A DNA stretch of 12,741 nucleotides from positions 1 through 12,741 of the forward strand of contig CAJTMX010000054.1 of assembly GCA_910577235.1 (NCBI GenBank). The letters run 5' to 3'. The notes beneath the pieces are model-generated. The model had not been told where the DNA came from, did no database searches, and worked only from the letters and a program-made list of their open reading frames with translations. Positions 1 to 7,533 of this stretch are shown one piece after another (position 1 is the first letter of the stretch; the number at the start of each line of letters is the position of its first letter). This DNA comes from an uncultured Acetatifactor sp. (lineage in GTDB: Bacteria > Bacillota > Clostridia > Lachnospirales > Lachnospiraceae). The translations under genes and the position numbers were made by a program.

Positions 1-3000
1 GGTGCAGGGGGATTCCCAAAATCCGGCTGTTCCTCTGCCAGCTGTTCTTCTGGCTCTGCCGGTTCGTGGGAGAATCCGTCCAGTTCCTGCTGGTAGAGGG
101 CGCGGAGTGCGGCGGCAACCGGTTCCCAGCTTTCATACAGCGCCGCCAGAACCGTTTCATCCTCCCGCAAAATCTCTACTTCCATGCCTTTGTCGGTTGT
201 TCTGTAATCTGCCGTATCCCCGGTTTCCAGCTGCATGGTTTCCACTGTACCGGAAAACCGCTGGGAAAGATGCTGGGCGACAGCCGGATTGCCTGCGCCG
301 CTTCGGAGCAGCGCCGCTATATCCTCCTTTGCAGCCGTATCCAGCAAACCGCCCTCCCCGGTCAGGACTTCCCGCAAATCCGGGGAAAACTGGTCCAGAT
401 CGGCGGGGAGATAGTCGGTGATGGCGCTGTTGCGCGGGTCCTGCCGGATGGCGCGTTCAAACTGTTCTTTGCTTTCCGTCCGGTAAATGGGGTAGGCCAG
501 CGCGGGGTCATTCAGCTGGACATAGCCCCGCTGCAAATCGGTGATGCGGTACTCGGTATTTTCCAGAAAAACAAAATCCCCTACGCCATAGGCCGATGCC
601 AGCGGGTCGCGGGGAAGTGTTCCCGGTTCGTCCGCAGCGGGTGCGGCTGTTTCCTGTGCCGGTTCCTCTTGCCGGTCCGCCTTTATCTCTTGTGGTTCCA
701 GCCCGGCCAGGAATTGCTCCGCAGCTTCTTCTCTTGAAAATGTCCGTACCGTTCCATCGGAGGCGGTATAGTAATCATTGGTCTGATTATCCCAGACAGC
801 AAACGCATCTTCCGGGTCGGGAAACGCATCGCTGGTCATAACAACGGAAAAGCGTGGTTCTGCTTCTTCGGCGGCAATCTGCTCCACATCAGCCATGACC
901 TGCTGAATAAAGGGGTCATTGTCCAGCTTCTCCGGTTCTGTTACCTGCCCGTTTACAATGCCGCGCTGGGCCAGATTTTCCCGGATTGCGATAGGGTCTA
1001 TATCGTCCAGATTATCCCGTTCAGCCTCTGTAAAAAAGCGGTCCTCTTTGATAAGCTGGGCGATCCGGCGCTGTACCTTGGGCCAGGGCAGTTCCATTTC
1101 TTCGGGGCTTCCGGCGCGGACAATGAACAGGTTTGTATGTTCAGGACCGCCGTACTCCCTGGACAGCCATGCGGCGGTATCTTTTTCCCGCCCATGCTCC
1201 TTCATATAGCGGACTACGGCCCGTTTGCTGTCCATATCGCCGTTCCATGCACAGAGGGCTTCGTCAATATCGTCCTGGGAGAGAGGGCGCAGAAGCTCAT
1301 GGAGCTTTGGATAGGTTTCGGCAATCACCTCTTGATGCAGGCGGTGGCGGAACTCCGGCACATCCGAATACTGTTTGAGAAGCTGCATATTACCGGAGCC
1401 AAGAACCGCGCGGCGCACAGCGGCGTTGCCCTCAATCACAGCGTTTTCATGGTCAGTATGGCCGCAGGCGTTGCGGTATGCCGTATCCTCCATGATGGCG
1501 GCGGTCACAACCGGCTTGTACTGTTCCAGCAATTCTTCCAGCGCGGGCTGGGGCGGTTCTGTTTCGGTTTCATGGACAGGAGCAGGCTGGCTCTGTGATT
1601 CTACAATGCCCGCCTCTGCCAGTTCCTTTTCTGCCTGGATTTTCTCATACTGTTCCCGTTCTGCTTCGGTCAGATAACGGTCCTTTTGGATCAGGCCGGC
1701 AACCAGCTTCACGACCTTATCCCAGGTCAGGCGTACATCGTCACAGCCGTTTTTCTGGTAGCGCAGGCCCTTTCCATCGTGATCTTCGCCACTGTGCGTT
1801 GCACCGGACAGTGCGTGGGAGCGTCCGCCGGTTCCGTATTCCTGCCGGAGAAACGCGGTTTTTTCCTTGTCGGTATGGGGCTGCTGGAAAAAGGCATAAA
1901 TGCGCCCTTTGCCCCCGGCAAAACCGCTGCCGCCAGAAAGGGCCGCGCCGATCTCATCCTCCGTAATAAACTGCTTAACCGCAGGAACCTCTGCCATTTC
2001 AGATGAAAAGGCTTTGCGGGGCAGTGACAGGTCTTTCAGGTTTTCCCAAATCTCCTTTGGCTTGTGGTAATGGAAACGCAGCAAGTTACGGTCTTGCGTA
2101 TAGGCAGTCCAAAAGGCGGCGTATTCTTCTGTGAGGGGCTGGCGGAAAGCCGGGTCACGCAGCTGCTCAGTGAGCCATGCGGATTCTTCTGGAAACCCGT
2201 TGCCCTTGATTTCTGACAGACTGGGTAAATATCCGGCTTCTCTGGCTTCATCGCTCAAATCGTGATACAGGTTCCAGAGCTTGTTGGCAAGGAGGGAGCG
2301 TTCATAACCCTCCGCCTCGGCAAGCTCCACATTGGAAGCAAATTGACCGGATTCCAGCAGCTCGCCAATACGCTCCGCCGCGCCCTCCCAGGAAATAACC
2401 TGTGCGGATTTATCATATCGGGCGGATTTTCCATGAGAGAGATGGATTCCGTCCTCGCCGTACCAGACTGTGATACGGCCTGCATCGGTGGTAAAACCGT
2501 TGCCGCCATGATAGAGGGATTGCAGGGCGGCAGCTATTTCCGGGACCGGCTTCTGCTTTTCAAATTCAGCTGTCACGCGCTCCCGCAGACGGTCGGTATT
2601 GCCGCCCAGCCGCAGTACATGGTCAATGTCCTTTTGGGCAAAAGAAAAAGCAGAGGACGCTTTCACATTCTCTGCTTCATCAATATTCTGAATCTGTTCC
2701 GTTTCGGAAAGAAACAGGTTTAAGGTCAGCTGTTGATAAGTTCCGCCAGCAGAATCTCCTCCGCCTGGGCCTTGCAGCTGTTCATCAGGCCCACCCACTG
2801 CATCATGTCGCGGGCTTTCAGTTCCTCGGTCACGCCCGCCGCCTGCGCCAGTTTTGGCATCAGCTGCTCCAATCGGCTGTTCGCGGTCCGGTCGATCTCC
2901 AACAGGTGCGGGTACAGCTTCTCGCTCATCAGCAGACGGTTGTAAAGGATGGGCCGGTGTTCCTTCAAGTAGGTTTTCCGCATCCTGCCGTACTTGCCCA

Positions 3001-3854
3001 GGGGCGTTTCGGGCTGTTCTGTCAGTTGCAGGTTGGGAATCAGATAGTCCCCGTTCCGGCTGTAAGTCAGATTGTTCTCCATGTTCTGTTCTCCTTTCCT
3101 GAGCGGCCTCCCGCTCCGCATTTAAGATAGTGACGCCGATCTGCCGCAGCACCTGCTGGTTGATCTGGCTGACCGCCGTTCCCAGCGCCCCAACGGTGGC
3201 CGGTGTGTTGAAATCGAAAACCGGCATGAAATCCTCGTGGGTGAAATACTGCTCCGGGGCCAGCCCGCAGCGGGACATCAGGGAATAGGCGATGCTGACG
3301 GTGGCGGCGGCTTTGAATTGGACTTCGATGTTAAGTTCATCGTACTCCTCCAAAAAGGAATCGTCAACGATGTAAAGGAAGTCCCGCCCGTTGTCCGCCC
3401 AGTATTCCCCGGCCAGCCTGCGGGCGATCTCGGTCAGCTGCCCGCCTAAATCATCGCCGCCCACCCCATACCGGTTTTCCAGCATGGCGGAGATGGAATC
3501 TATATGCCGTTCCTCCATCTTCCAGAGCCAGGGTGTGCGGGAGTGCGGGCGGGTTCCGGTGTCGGAGATGTCAAAGACATACCGCAGCCGGGTCCGGTCC
3601 CCGGAATCGTCCACCAGGGCGATGCCCTTGGAGCCGCGCCGGACATAGCGGCCCATCTTGTCATTCCACAGGTCATACTCCGCGCAGGCGGTAGCGTCCG
3701 GGCGCTGGGCGTAGATCATCAGCTGGTCGTGGAAGGGGTATTTGTAAAGCCTGGAGGCTGTGTCGAGAAACCGCATCCACTCATTCCAGCTGGAAGTGAG
3801 CTGCACCGCCGCATGGTCGGCCATCTGTGCGTACATCTGCGCTTTGGTTGCCAT
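1..3854 (-). CDS. Giant conjugative-element methylase/helicase-type protein, N-terminal part (3' end outside window)
   Basis: A frame read by hand from ATG 3854 to the left edge with no stop: 1284 complete codons, continuing outside. AAAGGAGGG lies nine bases upstream of MATKAQMYAQMADHAAV. Residues 1 to about 255 are a conserved N-terminal domain with an ArdC-N-like stretch (FHDQLMIYAQRPDAT, then RRGSKGIAL). Residues about 258-377 are a low-complexity Gly/Pro/Arg/Asp/Glu linker that overlaps tnpV in another frame. QQLTLNLFLSE follows, then three related modules (about 399-507, 624-732 and 857-945), then a segment with YGVGDFVFLENTEYRITDL. In related elements this N-terminus belongs to proteins of over 2000 residues that continue into an N6-methylase-like region and a DEAD/SNF2-type helicase. 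Neither motif set falls inside this window, so that identity is by family recall. Confidence 0.88.
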   Translation of the reverse strand, partial: MATKAQMYAQMADHAAVQLTSSWNEWMRFLDTASRLYKYPFHDQLMIYAQRPDATACAEYDLWNDKMGRYVRRGSKGIALVDDSGDRTRLRYVFDISDTGTRPHSRTPWLWKMEERHIDSISAMLENRYGVGGDDLGGQLTEIARRLAGEYWADNGRDFLYIVDDSFLEEYDELNIEVQFKAAATVSIAYSLMSRCGLAPEQYFTHEDFMPVFDFNTPATVGALGTAVSQINQQVLRQIGVTILNAEREAAQERRTEHGEQSDLQPERGLSDSQPATDRTARNAPGQVRQDAENLLEGTPAHPLQPSADEREAVPAPVGDRPDREQPIGAADAKTGAGGGRDRGTESPRHDAVGGPDEQLQGPGGGDSAGGTYQQLTLNLFLSETEQIQNIDEAENVKASSAFSFAQKDIDHVLRLGGNTDRLRERVTAEFEKQKPVPEIAAALQSLYHGGNGFTTDAGRITVWYGEDGIHLSHGKSARYDKSAQVISWEGAAERIGELLESGQFASNVELAEAEGYERSLLANKLWNLYHDLSDEAREAGYLPSLSEIKGNGFPEESAWLTEQLRDPAFRQPLTEEYAAFWTAYTQDRNLLRFHYHKPKEIWENLKDLSLPRKAFSSEMAEVPAVKQFITEDEIGAALSGGSGFAGGKGRIYAFFQQPHTDKEKTAFLRQEYGTGGRSHALSGATHSGEDHDGKGLRYQKNGCDDVRLTWDKVVKLVAGLIQKDRYLTEAEREQYEKIQAEKELAEAGIVESQSQPAPVHETETEPPQPALEELLEQYKPVVTAAIMEDTAYRNACGHTDHENAVIEGNAAVRRAVLGSGNMQLLKQYSDVPEFRHRLHQEVIAETYPKLHELLRPLSQDDIDEALCAWNGDMDSKRAVVRYMKEHGREKDTAAWLSREYGGPEHTNLFIVRAGSPEEMELPWPKVQRRIAQLIKEDRFFTEAERDNLDDIDPIAIRENLAQRGIVNGQVTEPEKLDNDPFIQQVMADVEQIAAEEAEPRFSVVMTSDAFPDPEDAFAVWDNQTNDYYTASDGTVRTFSREEAAEQFLAGLEPQEIKADRQEEPAQETAAPAADEPGTLPRDPLASAYGVGDFVFLENTEYRITDLQRGYVQLNDPALAYPIYRTESKEQFERAIRQDPRNSAITDYLPADLDQFSPDLREVLTGEGGLLDTAAKEDIAALLRSGAGNPAVAQHLSQRFSGTVETMQLETGDTADYRTTDKGMEVEILREDETVLAALYESWEPVAAALRALYQQELDGFSHEPAEPEEQLAEEQPDFGNPPA
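1020..2660 (-). repeat. Three diverged protein-level modules within the giant gene
   Basis: Three segments of roughly 90-110 residues share one pattern: an acidic DI/EI motif with a following Leu (KDIDHVL, EDEIGAAL, DDIDEAL), a variable part, a Leu-rich stretch ending in Tyr-x-Gly/EYG (LQSLYHGG, LRQEYGTGG, LSREYGG), and a Trp-x-x-Val/Ala helix ending in a Leu-x-x-x-(Arg/Gln) end (WEGAAERIGELLESGQF, WDKVVKLVAGLIQKDRY, WPKVQRRIAQLIKEDRF). The last two continue with TEAER. Approximate positions are 2335-2660, 1660-1985 and 1020-1285. They are too diverged to see as DNA repeats and look like ancient internal duplications, perhaps DNA- or protein-binding modules. Confidence 0.6.
2726..3082 (-). 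CDS. tnpV: TnpV-family protein nested inside the giant gene in another frame
   Basis: A 118-residue protein starting MENNLTYSRNGDYLIPNL. The start at 3082 is chosen because AGGAAAGGAG (3100-3091) precedes it by eight bases; the frame extends to 3121 without any better site. The sequence (PLGKYGRMRKTYLKEHRP, then ARDMMQWVGLMNSCKAQAEE) matches the TnpV family, first named from the clostridial transposon Tn4451, function unknown. It is Arg/Lys/Leu-rich, largely helical and without membrane segments. It lies wholly within the giant gene in the +1 frame, where that protein reads as a disordered linker. A recognisable folded family, a canonical ribosome binding site and an intact stop together argue strongly that it is a real gene and not a shadow. 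Confidence 0.85.
   Translation of the reverse strand: MENNLTYSRNGDYLIPNLQLTEQPETPLGKYGRMRKTYLKEHRPILYNRLLMSEKLYPHLLEIDRTANSRLEQLMPKLAQAAGVTEELKARDMMQWVGLMNSCKAQAEEILLAELINS
3091..3100 (-). promoter_or_regulatory. Ribosome binding site of tnpV, inside the giant gene
   Basis: On the minus strand AGGAAAGGAG is followed by eight bases and then the tnpV ATG (3082). In the giant frame the same bases are ordinary codons for Gln-Glu-Arg-Arg. It is one of the better ribosome binding sites in the window and fixes the tnpV start at MENNL, not at the upstream 3121 codon. Confidence 0.75.
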
Positions 3855-3884
3855 TGTTTTCGGCCCTCCTTTCGGGTTTTGGAT

Positions 3885-3914
3885 AAAAGGAAGGGGCGGC
3901 ACAGCGCCAGCCCC
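3885..3914 (-). terminator. Hairpin with U-rich tail between TTRAP and the giant gene
   Basis: On the minus strand, GGGGC-T-GGC (3914-3906) pairs with GCC-GCCCC (3900-3893) around a five-base loop, with a single bulged T, and is followed by TTCCTTTT (3892-3885). This resembles a weak intrinsic terminator or attenuator in the 76-base gap before the giant gene, whose ribosome binding site comes about 15 bases later. The U tract is interrupted by CC, so partial read-through is expected. The structure is visible; the effect is inferred. Confidence 0.45.
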
Positions 3915-3930
3915 TCCGGTCTGTTGGTTC

Positions 3931-4146
3931 CTATTCGTCAAAGTCCGGGTACAGTTCCAGACTGTCAAACTCCGCGTCCGTCATGGCGCGCAGCTTATGA
4001 AGGGCGCTGTCGGTCAGTTCCATCAGCTCCGTTTCCTCCGGCGAGAGATAGCCGCGCATCTCGGTCAGGCTCTCCATCAGTCCGGCGCGGGTTCCGGTGT
4101 TGTAAATGCACATCAGATTCATTTCTTCAAAGGTAAAGTGTCCCAT
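3931..4146 (-). CDS. Transposon-transfer assisting protein (TTRAP family)
   Basis: A 71-residue acidic protein (FTFEEMNLMCIYNTGTRAGL, then ETELMELTDSALHKLRAMTD). It matches the TTRAP family, small helical proteins of Tn1549/CTn elements named for an expected role in transfer; the biochemical function is not known. The start is one base after the stop of the 1033-residue gene, with GGGAG seven bases upstream inside that gene's 3' end. A possible terminator hairpin follows its TAG stop by 16 bases. Confidence 0.85.
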   Translation of the reverse strand: MGHFTFEEMNLMCIYNTGTRAGLMESLTEMRGYLSPEETELMELTDSALHKLRAMTDAEFDSLELYPDFDE

Positions 4147-4147
4147 A

Positions 4148-7100
4148 TCAAAGCTCCCTTTCCGCGCTCTTTTTCGGCGCTGTCTTTTTGCTTTCCTGCT
4201 TCGGCTGCTGGTGGAGCTGTTCCACCACCGATTTCCGCTTGTCCCCGTCCTCCCGGTGGACCGCCGCCGCCAAATCCATCAGGGAAATCGGCTGGCCGCT
4301 TCTGGCCTGCTGTTCCAGCTGGGCTACGGTCGGCTCTTTGGGACCGTTGTTGATGATCCCGTCAATCATGCCGTAATCGTCCTCCATAGACATTTCCGCA
4401 TTTTTCAGCGGGTTCGCGTCAAGAAAACCGGTGATCTGCTGAAAGCCAAAGCTATCGCAGTAATGACAGGATAACGCGCCGTCCCTGCGGATGGCAACGA
4501 TGTCGCTGACGCTCATGGAGGGGCTGTGATAGTCCTTGGGGTGTTCGTTGTTGAAGCGGTAGAACAGCTGCTCCGCCACAACCTCCGGCGTATCTTTGCC
4601 GGAAAGGGGCGCGGTGTAGATCAGGTTGTAATTCTCACGCTCCACCTCGCGCCCGATGGATTGGAGCCAGTCCAGCCCCTCAAAGCGGATTTCCCGCAGG
4701 CTGTCATCATCCTTTACCTGATAGATGGCAAAGCAGTCCCCCTCATGAGAGAGAAACGCCTGCTCCCGTTCCTGCTGGCGGTTCAGCCGGTCCTGCACCA
4801 GCGCGTCAAAGGCTGGGCTTTCCTCCCATTCCTCGCGGGAAAGGGCGAACACCGTACCGGGCAGCTGGGATTCAAATTCCTCCCGGTCAAAGAGCATTTC
4901 CGCGCCGCCCCCGTCCACCACCGCGTACACCGTCAAATCCTGCTCAAACAGTTCCAGCGCCCGCTCTTTGGAGAGGGGCAGCAAGTCCCCGTCCTGATAG
5001 CCGCAGTTTTTCAGATCGTCCTCCCGCAGCAAAGGGTCCGGCATCGGGTATTCATCCAGCGCCTGCTCCGGCGCGTCGGGCAGCGGGGCGGCTTCTGCGG
5101 CATGGCCGATGGAATCCAGCGCCCGCGGGTTTTGGCTGGCGGGCAAAAGGGCGTATTCCCGTTCCTGTTCGGCGGTCAGCGGCTGGGGGTAGTCGATACA
5201 GCCAAAGGCAGTGATGGAATCCTGTTCCACCTTTACCGGCGCGGCAAGTTCAGTGATGGTTTTCCCGTCCATCAAAGGATAGGTTCCCACATCCAGCGAT
5301 TCCTGGGTAATGTAATAGCGGAACATGGAGGGGTCCTGCTCCGGCAGTTCGGCGGGGATTTTCCAGGAGGGTTCCGGTTCAGGGGAAACCTCTTGATTTT
5401 CCGTATCGGCCTGCGGGCTTTCCGGCTGCATGGTTTCTTTTCCGGCGTCCTGCTCCGGCCCGGATTCCAGATCAATGCCGCGCTCCTTGCAGACCTCCTG
5501 AAAATGGCGGTCAATATCGGCAATCAGAGTACCGGCGGTCTTGTTGATGGTTTCCAGGCTGGCCCGCAGTTCCTTCAGCTCCTTGCCCTGGCTCCAGTTC
5601 GCAATGTACCCAAAGCTGTTTGCGCCGGTCTGAATCCCAAAATATTGGCAGACCGCGTAGGAGATGCTCTCGGCCTCCACCTCCTCGGTGCGCCGGTCCT
5701 TTTTATGGTCCTGCAAAAACCGCTGGGCGGTCTTTTCGCCGCCGTTAAAGTCCAGGCCGGATTCATCGGTCAGCGGGAGATGCCCTTCCTCCGGCAGTTC
5801 CAGCGGCTTTGCGGTTATGACGGAACCGGCGTGGTTGACGATAACCCGTTCCTCGACCGCAACCGGCGCGCCGGGGTCATCATCGGAACCGCGCAGGTCA
5901 TAACAAAACAGTCCGTCCGGCAGATCGTCTGCGGCAATCCGCTCATTGGAGAACAGGGCTGGCTGTCCAAACAGCTCCACTTCCTGATACAAGGGCGCGT
6001 CCGGGTTGTCCGGCACATCAAAGTTGTGCAGCTTGCTGTGGGCGATCTCATGGACAGCGGCGGAAACCGTCTGCACCTCGCTCATGCCCTGGCGGATGGC
6101 GATGCGCTGCTGGCTGGAAGAAAAATATCCGTCCGTATCCGCGTCCATTTCCTCAAACGCAAGGGGAACCGGGGCGGAGCGTTTCAGCGCCTCCATAAAC
6201 GCCTCAAAGTGCCGGACATTCCCGAACAGGTCCGCCGCCAGGGAGGGCAGGGGCTTTCCGTCCGTCTGGCTCACATCAAAGACCTTGACCGGACGGAACA
6301 GCGGGATTTCCACCTCTTTTTCCTCCATGACCACCCTGCCGTTTGCGTCCAGCATTGGCGCGTGGGTGTCCGGGTCCAGCTTCTGCTCCTCGATTTTCTT
6401 CTTATAGGGGGTGGGCGCGATGATGGTGATGCCGCGCTCGCCCTTCTTCACATGGCGCTCAAACTGGTTCTTCCACTTGTTATAGCCAGCCACAAGGGTT
6501 GCGTCCGGCTTCTGCATATAGATCAGCATGGTATTATTGACCGAGTAGCGGTGGAACCGGGACATCACCGACAGATAGCGCATATACTTTTCGCTCTCAA
6601 ACAGTTCCTTGATGTTCTGCTCAATGCCCTCGGTGATTTCCCGCAATCGCTCCCGGTTGGTAGGTTTCTCTGCCATTTCCTTGTTTCTCCTTTCCAAATC
6701 CATGATTTTTGTTAGGTGTTCTGCAATCCATGTTTTTTGTTCCTCGATGCCATCCTCCATCAGAAAGTCCAGAAGATACTCCACATAGTCCTTTTGGTGC
6801 AGCGCCTCCACAAAAAGGGGGTGCGGCTCATCCTCCGGGGTCAGGGGCGCAAGGCCGGTTTCCCAGCCCCGCAGCAGATGGGCGTAGTCTGCCAGCGCGC
6901 GGAAACACCGCTGCTTGGATTCCCGGAATTTCTGCGCTTCTGACTTTTGACGGACATAGGTTTTCTTCGGGGGCGCCTGGCTGTCATAGAGCAGTCCAAA
7001 ATCCTGGGCCAGTTTTTCCGCCGCCTCTTTGGGGGAGAGGTTATAAAGTCTGGCGGCAAAGTCGATCACATCACCGTCCGCCCCGCAGCCGAAACAGTGA

Positions 7101-7249
7101 AAGCGGCGGTCTAATTTCATGCTGGGCGTCCTGTCATCGTGAAAGGGACAGCAGGCCATGCCGTTCCGCTTTACCTCGATTCCATAGTGTTCCGCCGCTT
7201 CTCTGGTGGTGATGGACTGCTTTACCGTTTCAAAGACATTCCCGCCCAT
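4148..7249 (-). CDS. CHC2 zinc finger - ArdC-like - zincin - YodL - DUF4316 fusion protein
   Basis: A 1033-residue multidomain protein. Residues 1-80 form a DnaG-like CHC2 zinc finger (Cys34, His37, Cys52, Cys55). Residues about 195-285 resemble the ArdC/LtrC N-terminal single-stranded-DNA-binding domain (YSVNNTMLIYMQKPDAT, then KKGERGI). Residues about 340-560 form a zincin-like domain with HEIAH at 400-404 and a likely third ligand in EAES near 527. A Pro/Glu linker follows, then poorly defined domains to about 830, a YodL domain at about 838-945 (FAIYQVKDDDSLREIRFEGL) and a DUF4316-like end with a basic tail. ArdC proteins counter restriction and bind single-stranded DNA, so protecting or handling the transferred strand is likely. 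The start follows the previous stop by two bases without a good Shine-Dalgarno, so coupling is likely. A strong internal start at Met192 may give a second product. Confidence 0.9.
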   Translation of the reverse strand: MGGNVFETVKQSITTREAAEHYGIEVKRNGMACCPFHDDRTPSMKLDRRFHCFGCGADGDVIDFAARLYNLSPKEAAEKLAQDFGLLYDSQAPPKKTYVRQKSEAQKFRESKQRCFRALADYAHLLRGWETGLAPLTPEDEPHPLFVEALHQKDYVEYLLDFLMEDGIEEQKTWIAEHLTKIMDLERRNKEMAEKPTNRERLREITEGIEQNIKELFESEKYMRYLSVMSRFHRYSVNNTMLIYMQKPDATLVAGYNKWKNQFERHVKKGERGITIIAPTPYKKKIEEQKLDPDTHAPMLDANGRVVMEEKEVEIPLFRPVKVFDVSQTDGKPLPSLAADLFGNVRHFEAFMEALKRSAPVPLAFEEMDADTDGYFSSSQQRIAIRQGMSEVQTVSAAVHEIAHSKLHNFDVPDNPDAPLYQEVELFGQPALFSNERIAADDLPDGLFCYDLRGSDDDPGAPVAVEERVIVNHAGSVITAKPLELPEEGHLPLTDESGLDFNGGEKTAQRFLQDHKKDRRTEEVEAESISYAVCQYFGIQTGANSFGYIANWSQGKELKELRASLETINKTAGTLIADIDRHFQEVCKERGIDLESGPEQDAGKETMQPESPQADTENQEVSPEPEPSWKIPAELPEQDPSMFRYYITQESLDVGTYPLMDGKTITELAAPVKVEQDSITAFGCIDYPQPLTAEQEREYALLPASQNPRALDSIGHAAEAAPLPDAPEQALDEYPMPDPLLREDDLKNCGYQDGDLLPLSKERALELFEQDLTVYAVVDGGGAEMLFDREEFESQLPGTVFALSREEWEESPAFDALVQDRLNRQQEREQAFLSHEGDCFAIYQVKDDDSLREIRFEGLDWLQSIGREVERENYNLIYTAPLSGKDTPEVVAEQLFYRFNNEHPKDYHSPSMSVSDIVAIRRDGALSCHYCDSFGFQQITGFLDANPLKNAEMSMEDDYGMIDGIINNGPKEPTVAQLEQQARSGQPISLMDLAAAVHREDGDKRKSVVEQLHQQPKQESKKTAPKKSAEREL
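6687..6693 (-). promoter_or_regulatory. Internal ribosome binding site for a shorter ArdC-YodL product
   Basis: On the minus strand AAAGGAG stands ten bases before an in-frame ATG at 6676 (Met192 of the 1033-residue protein). That ATG begins MAEKPTNRERLREITEGI, which I recall as the annotated start of separate ArdC/YodL proteins in related elements. The site is stronger than the one at the annotated start (7249), where no Shine-Dalgarno is visible. Initiation here would give an 842-residue protein without the CHC2 finger. The site is seen directly; its use is inference. Confidence 0.6.
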
Positions 7250-7251
7250 GC

Positions 7252-7533
7252 TTATTGACCGGAGGAGGATTTCAACGGCGGCTTATAGCCTGCGGCCCTG
7301 GCCCGTTCACTGGCGGCTTTGCGCCGCTTTTCGCTGTACGGCTCCCGGACCGATACGCAGCGTTTGGGGACAATGAAGTTGTGGGCGTCCTTCTTGATGA
7401 TCTGCTCCGGGTGTTTACCGGCAAGGCGGTTCAGTTTTTTCATCAGCTTTGGGTCATGGGTATAGACCTCTGCCGCAGACTCGGCCTGGTTATAAAGGAG
7501 AACCGTTTCCTGTTCCAGCAGCGACAGCTTCAT
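7252..7533 (-). CDS. Small basic conserved mobile-element protein
   Basis: A 93-residue protein from ATG at 7533. An in-frame GTG lies directly before it (7536), but the AAGGAGG site six bases upstream fits the ATG better. The topB stop and this start share one base (TGATG), a classic coupled arrangement. The N-terminal half is helical (LLEQETVLLYNQAESAAEVY), then comes a Lys-rich part (DPKLMKKLNRL), FIVPKRCVSVREPYSEKRRK and a basic Ser/Gly tail. No catalytic motif is evident. The basic charge and position between topB and the CHC2/ArdC gene suggest a nucleic-acid or protein-binding accessory, which is inference only. Confidence 0.72.
   Translation of the reverse strand: MKLSLLEQETVLLYNQAESAAEVYTHDPKLMKKLNRLAGKHPEQIIKKDAHNFIVPKRCVSVREPYSEKRRKAASERARAAGYKPPLKSSSGQ

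Noticed and set aside
1..60. GNPP in the giant protein near the left edge as an N6-methylase NPPY motif.
   Set aside because: The next residues are Ala-Pro, not an aromatic, and the surroundings are a Glu/Pro/Gln linker; the methylase region should lie further downstream.
66..737. Plus-strand open frames opposite the giant gene, including 2262-2723 and 3504-4136.
   Set aside because: Most mirror the giant frame in phase, they lack domains, and the opposite strand is continuously open for at least 1284 codons.
2036..2509. Short minus-strand frames inside the giant gene besides tnpV.
   Set aside because: They look like shadow translations of neighbouring codons and resemble no known family, unlike tnpV.
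4526..6715. A 729-codon open frame on the plus strand opposite the CHC2-ArdC-YodL gene.
   Set aside because: It is codon-in-phase with the real minus-strand gene, so it stays open merely because that gene avoids TTA, CTA and TCA codons. It shows no recognisable domain, while the minus strand has several.
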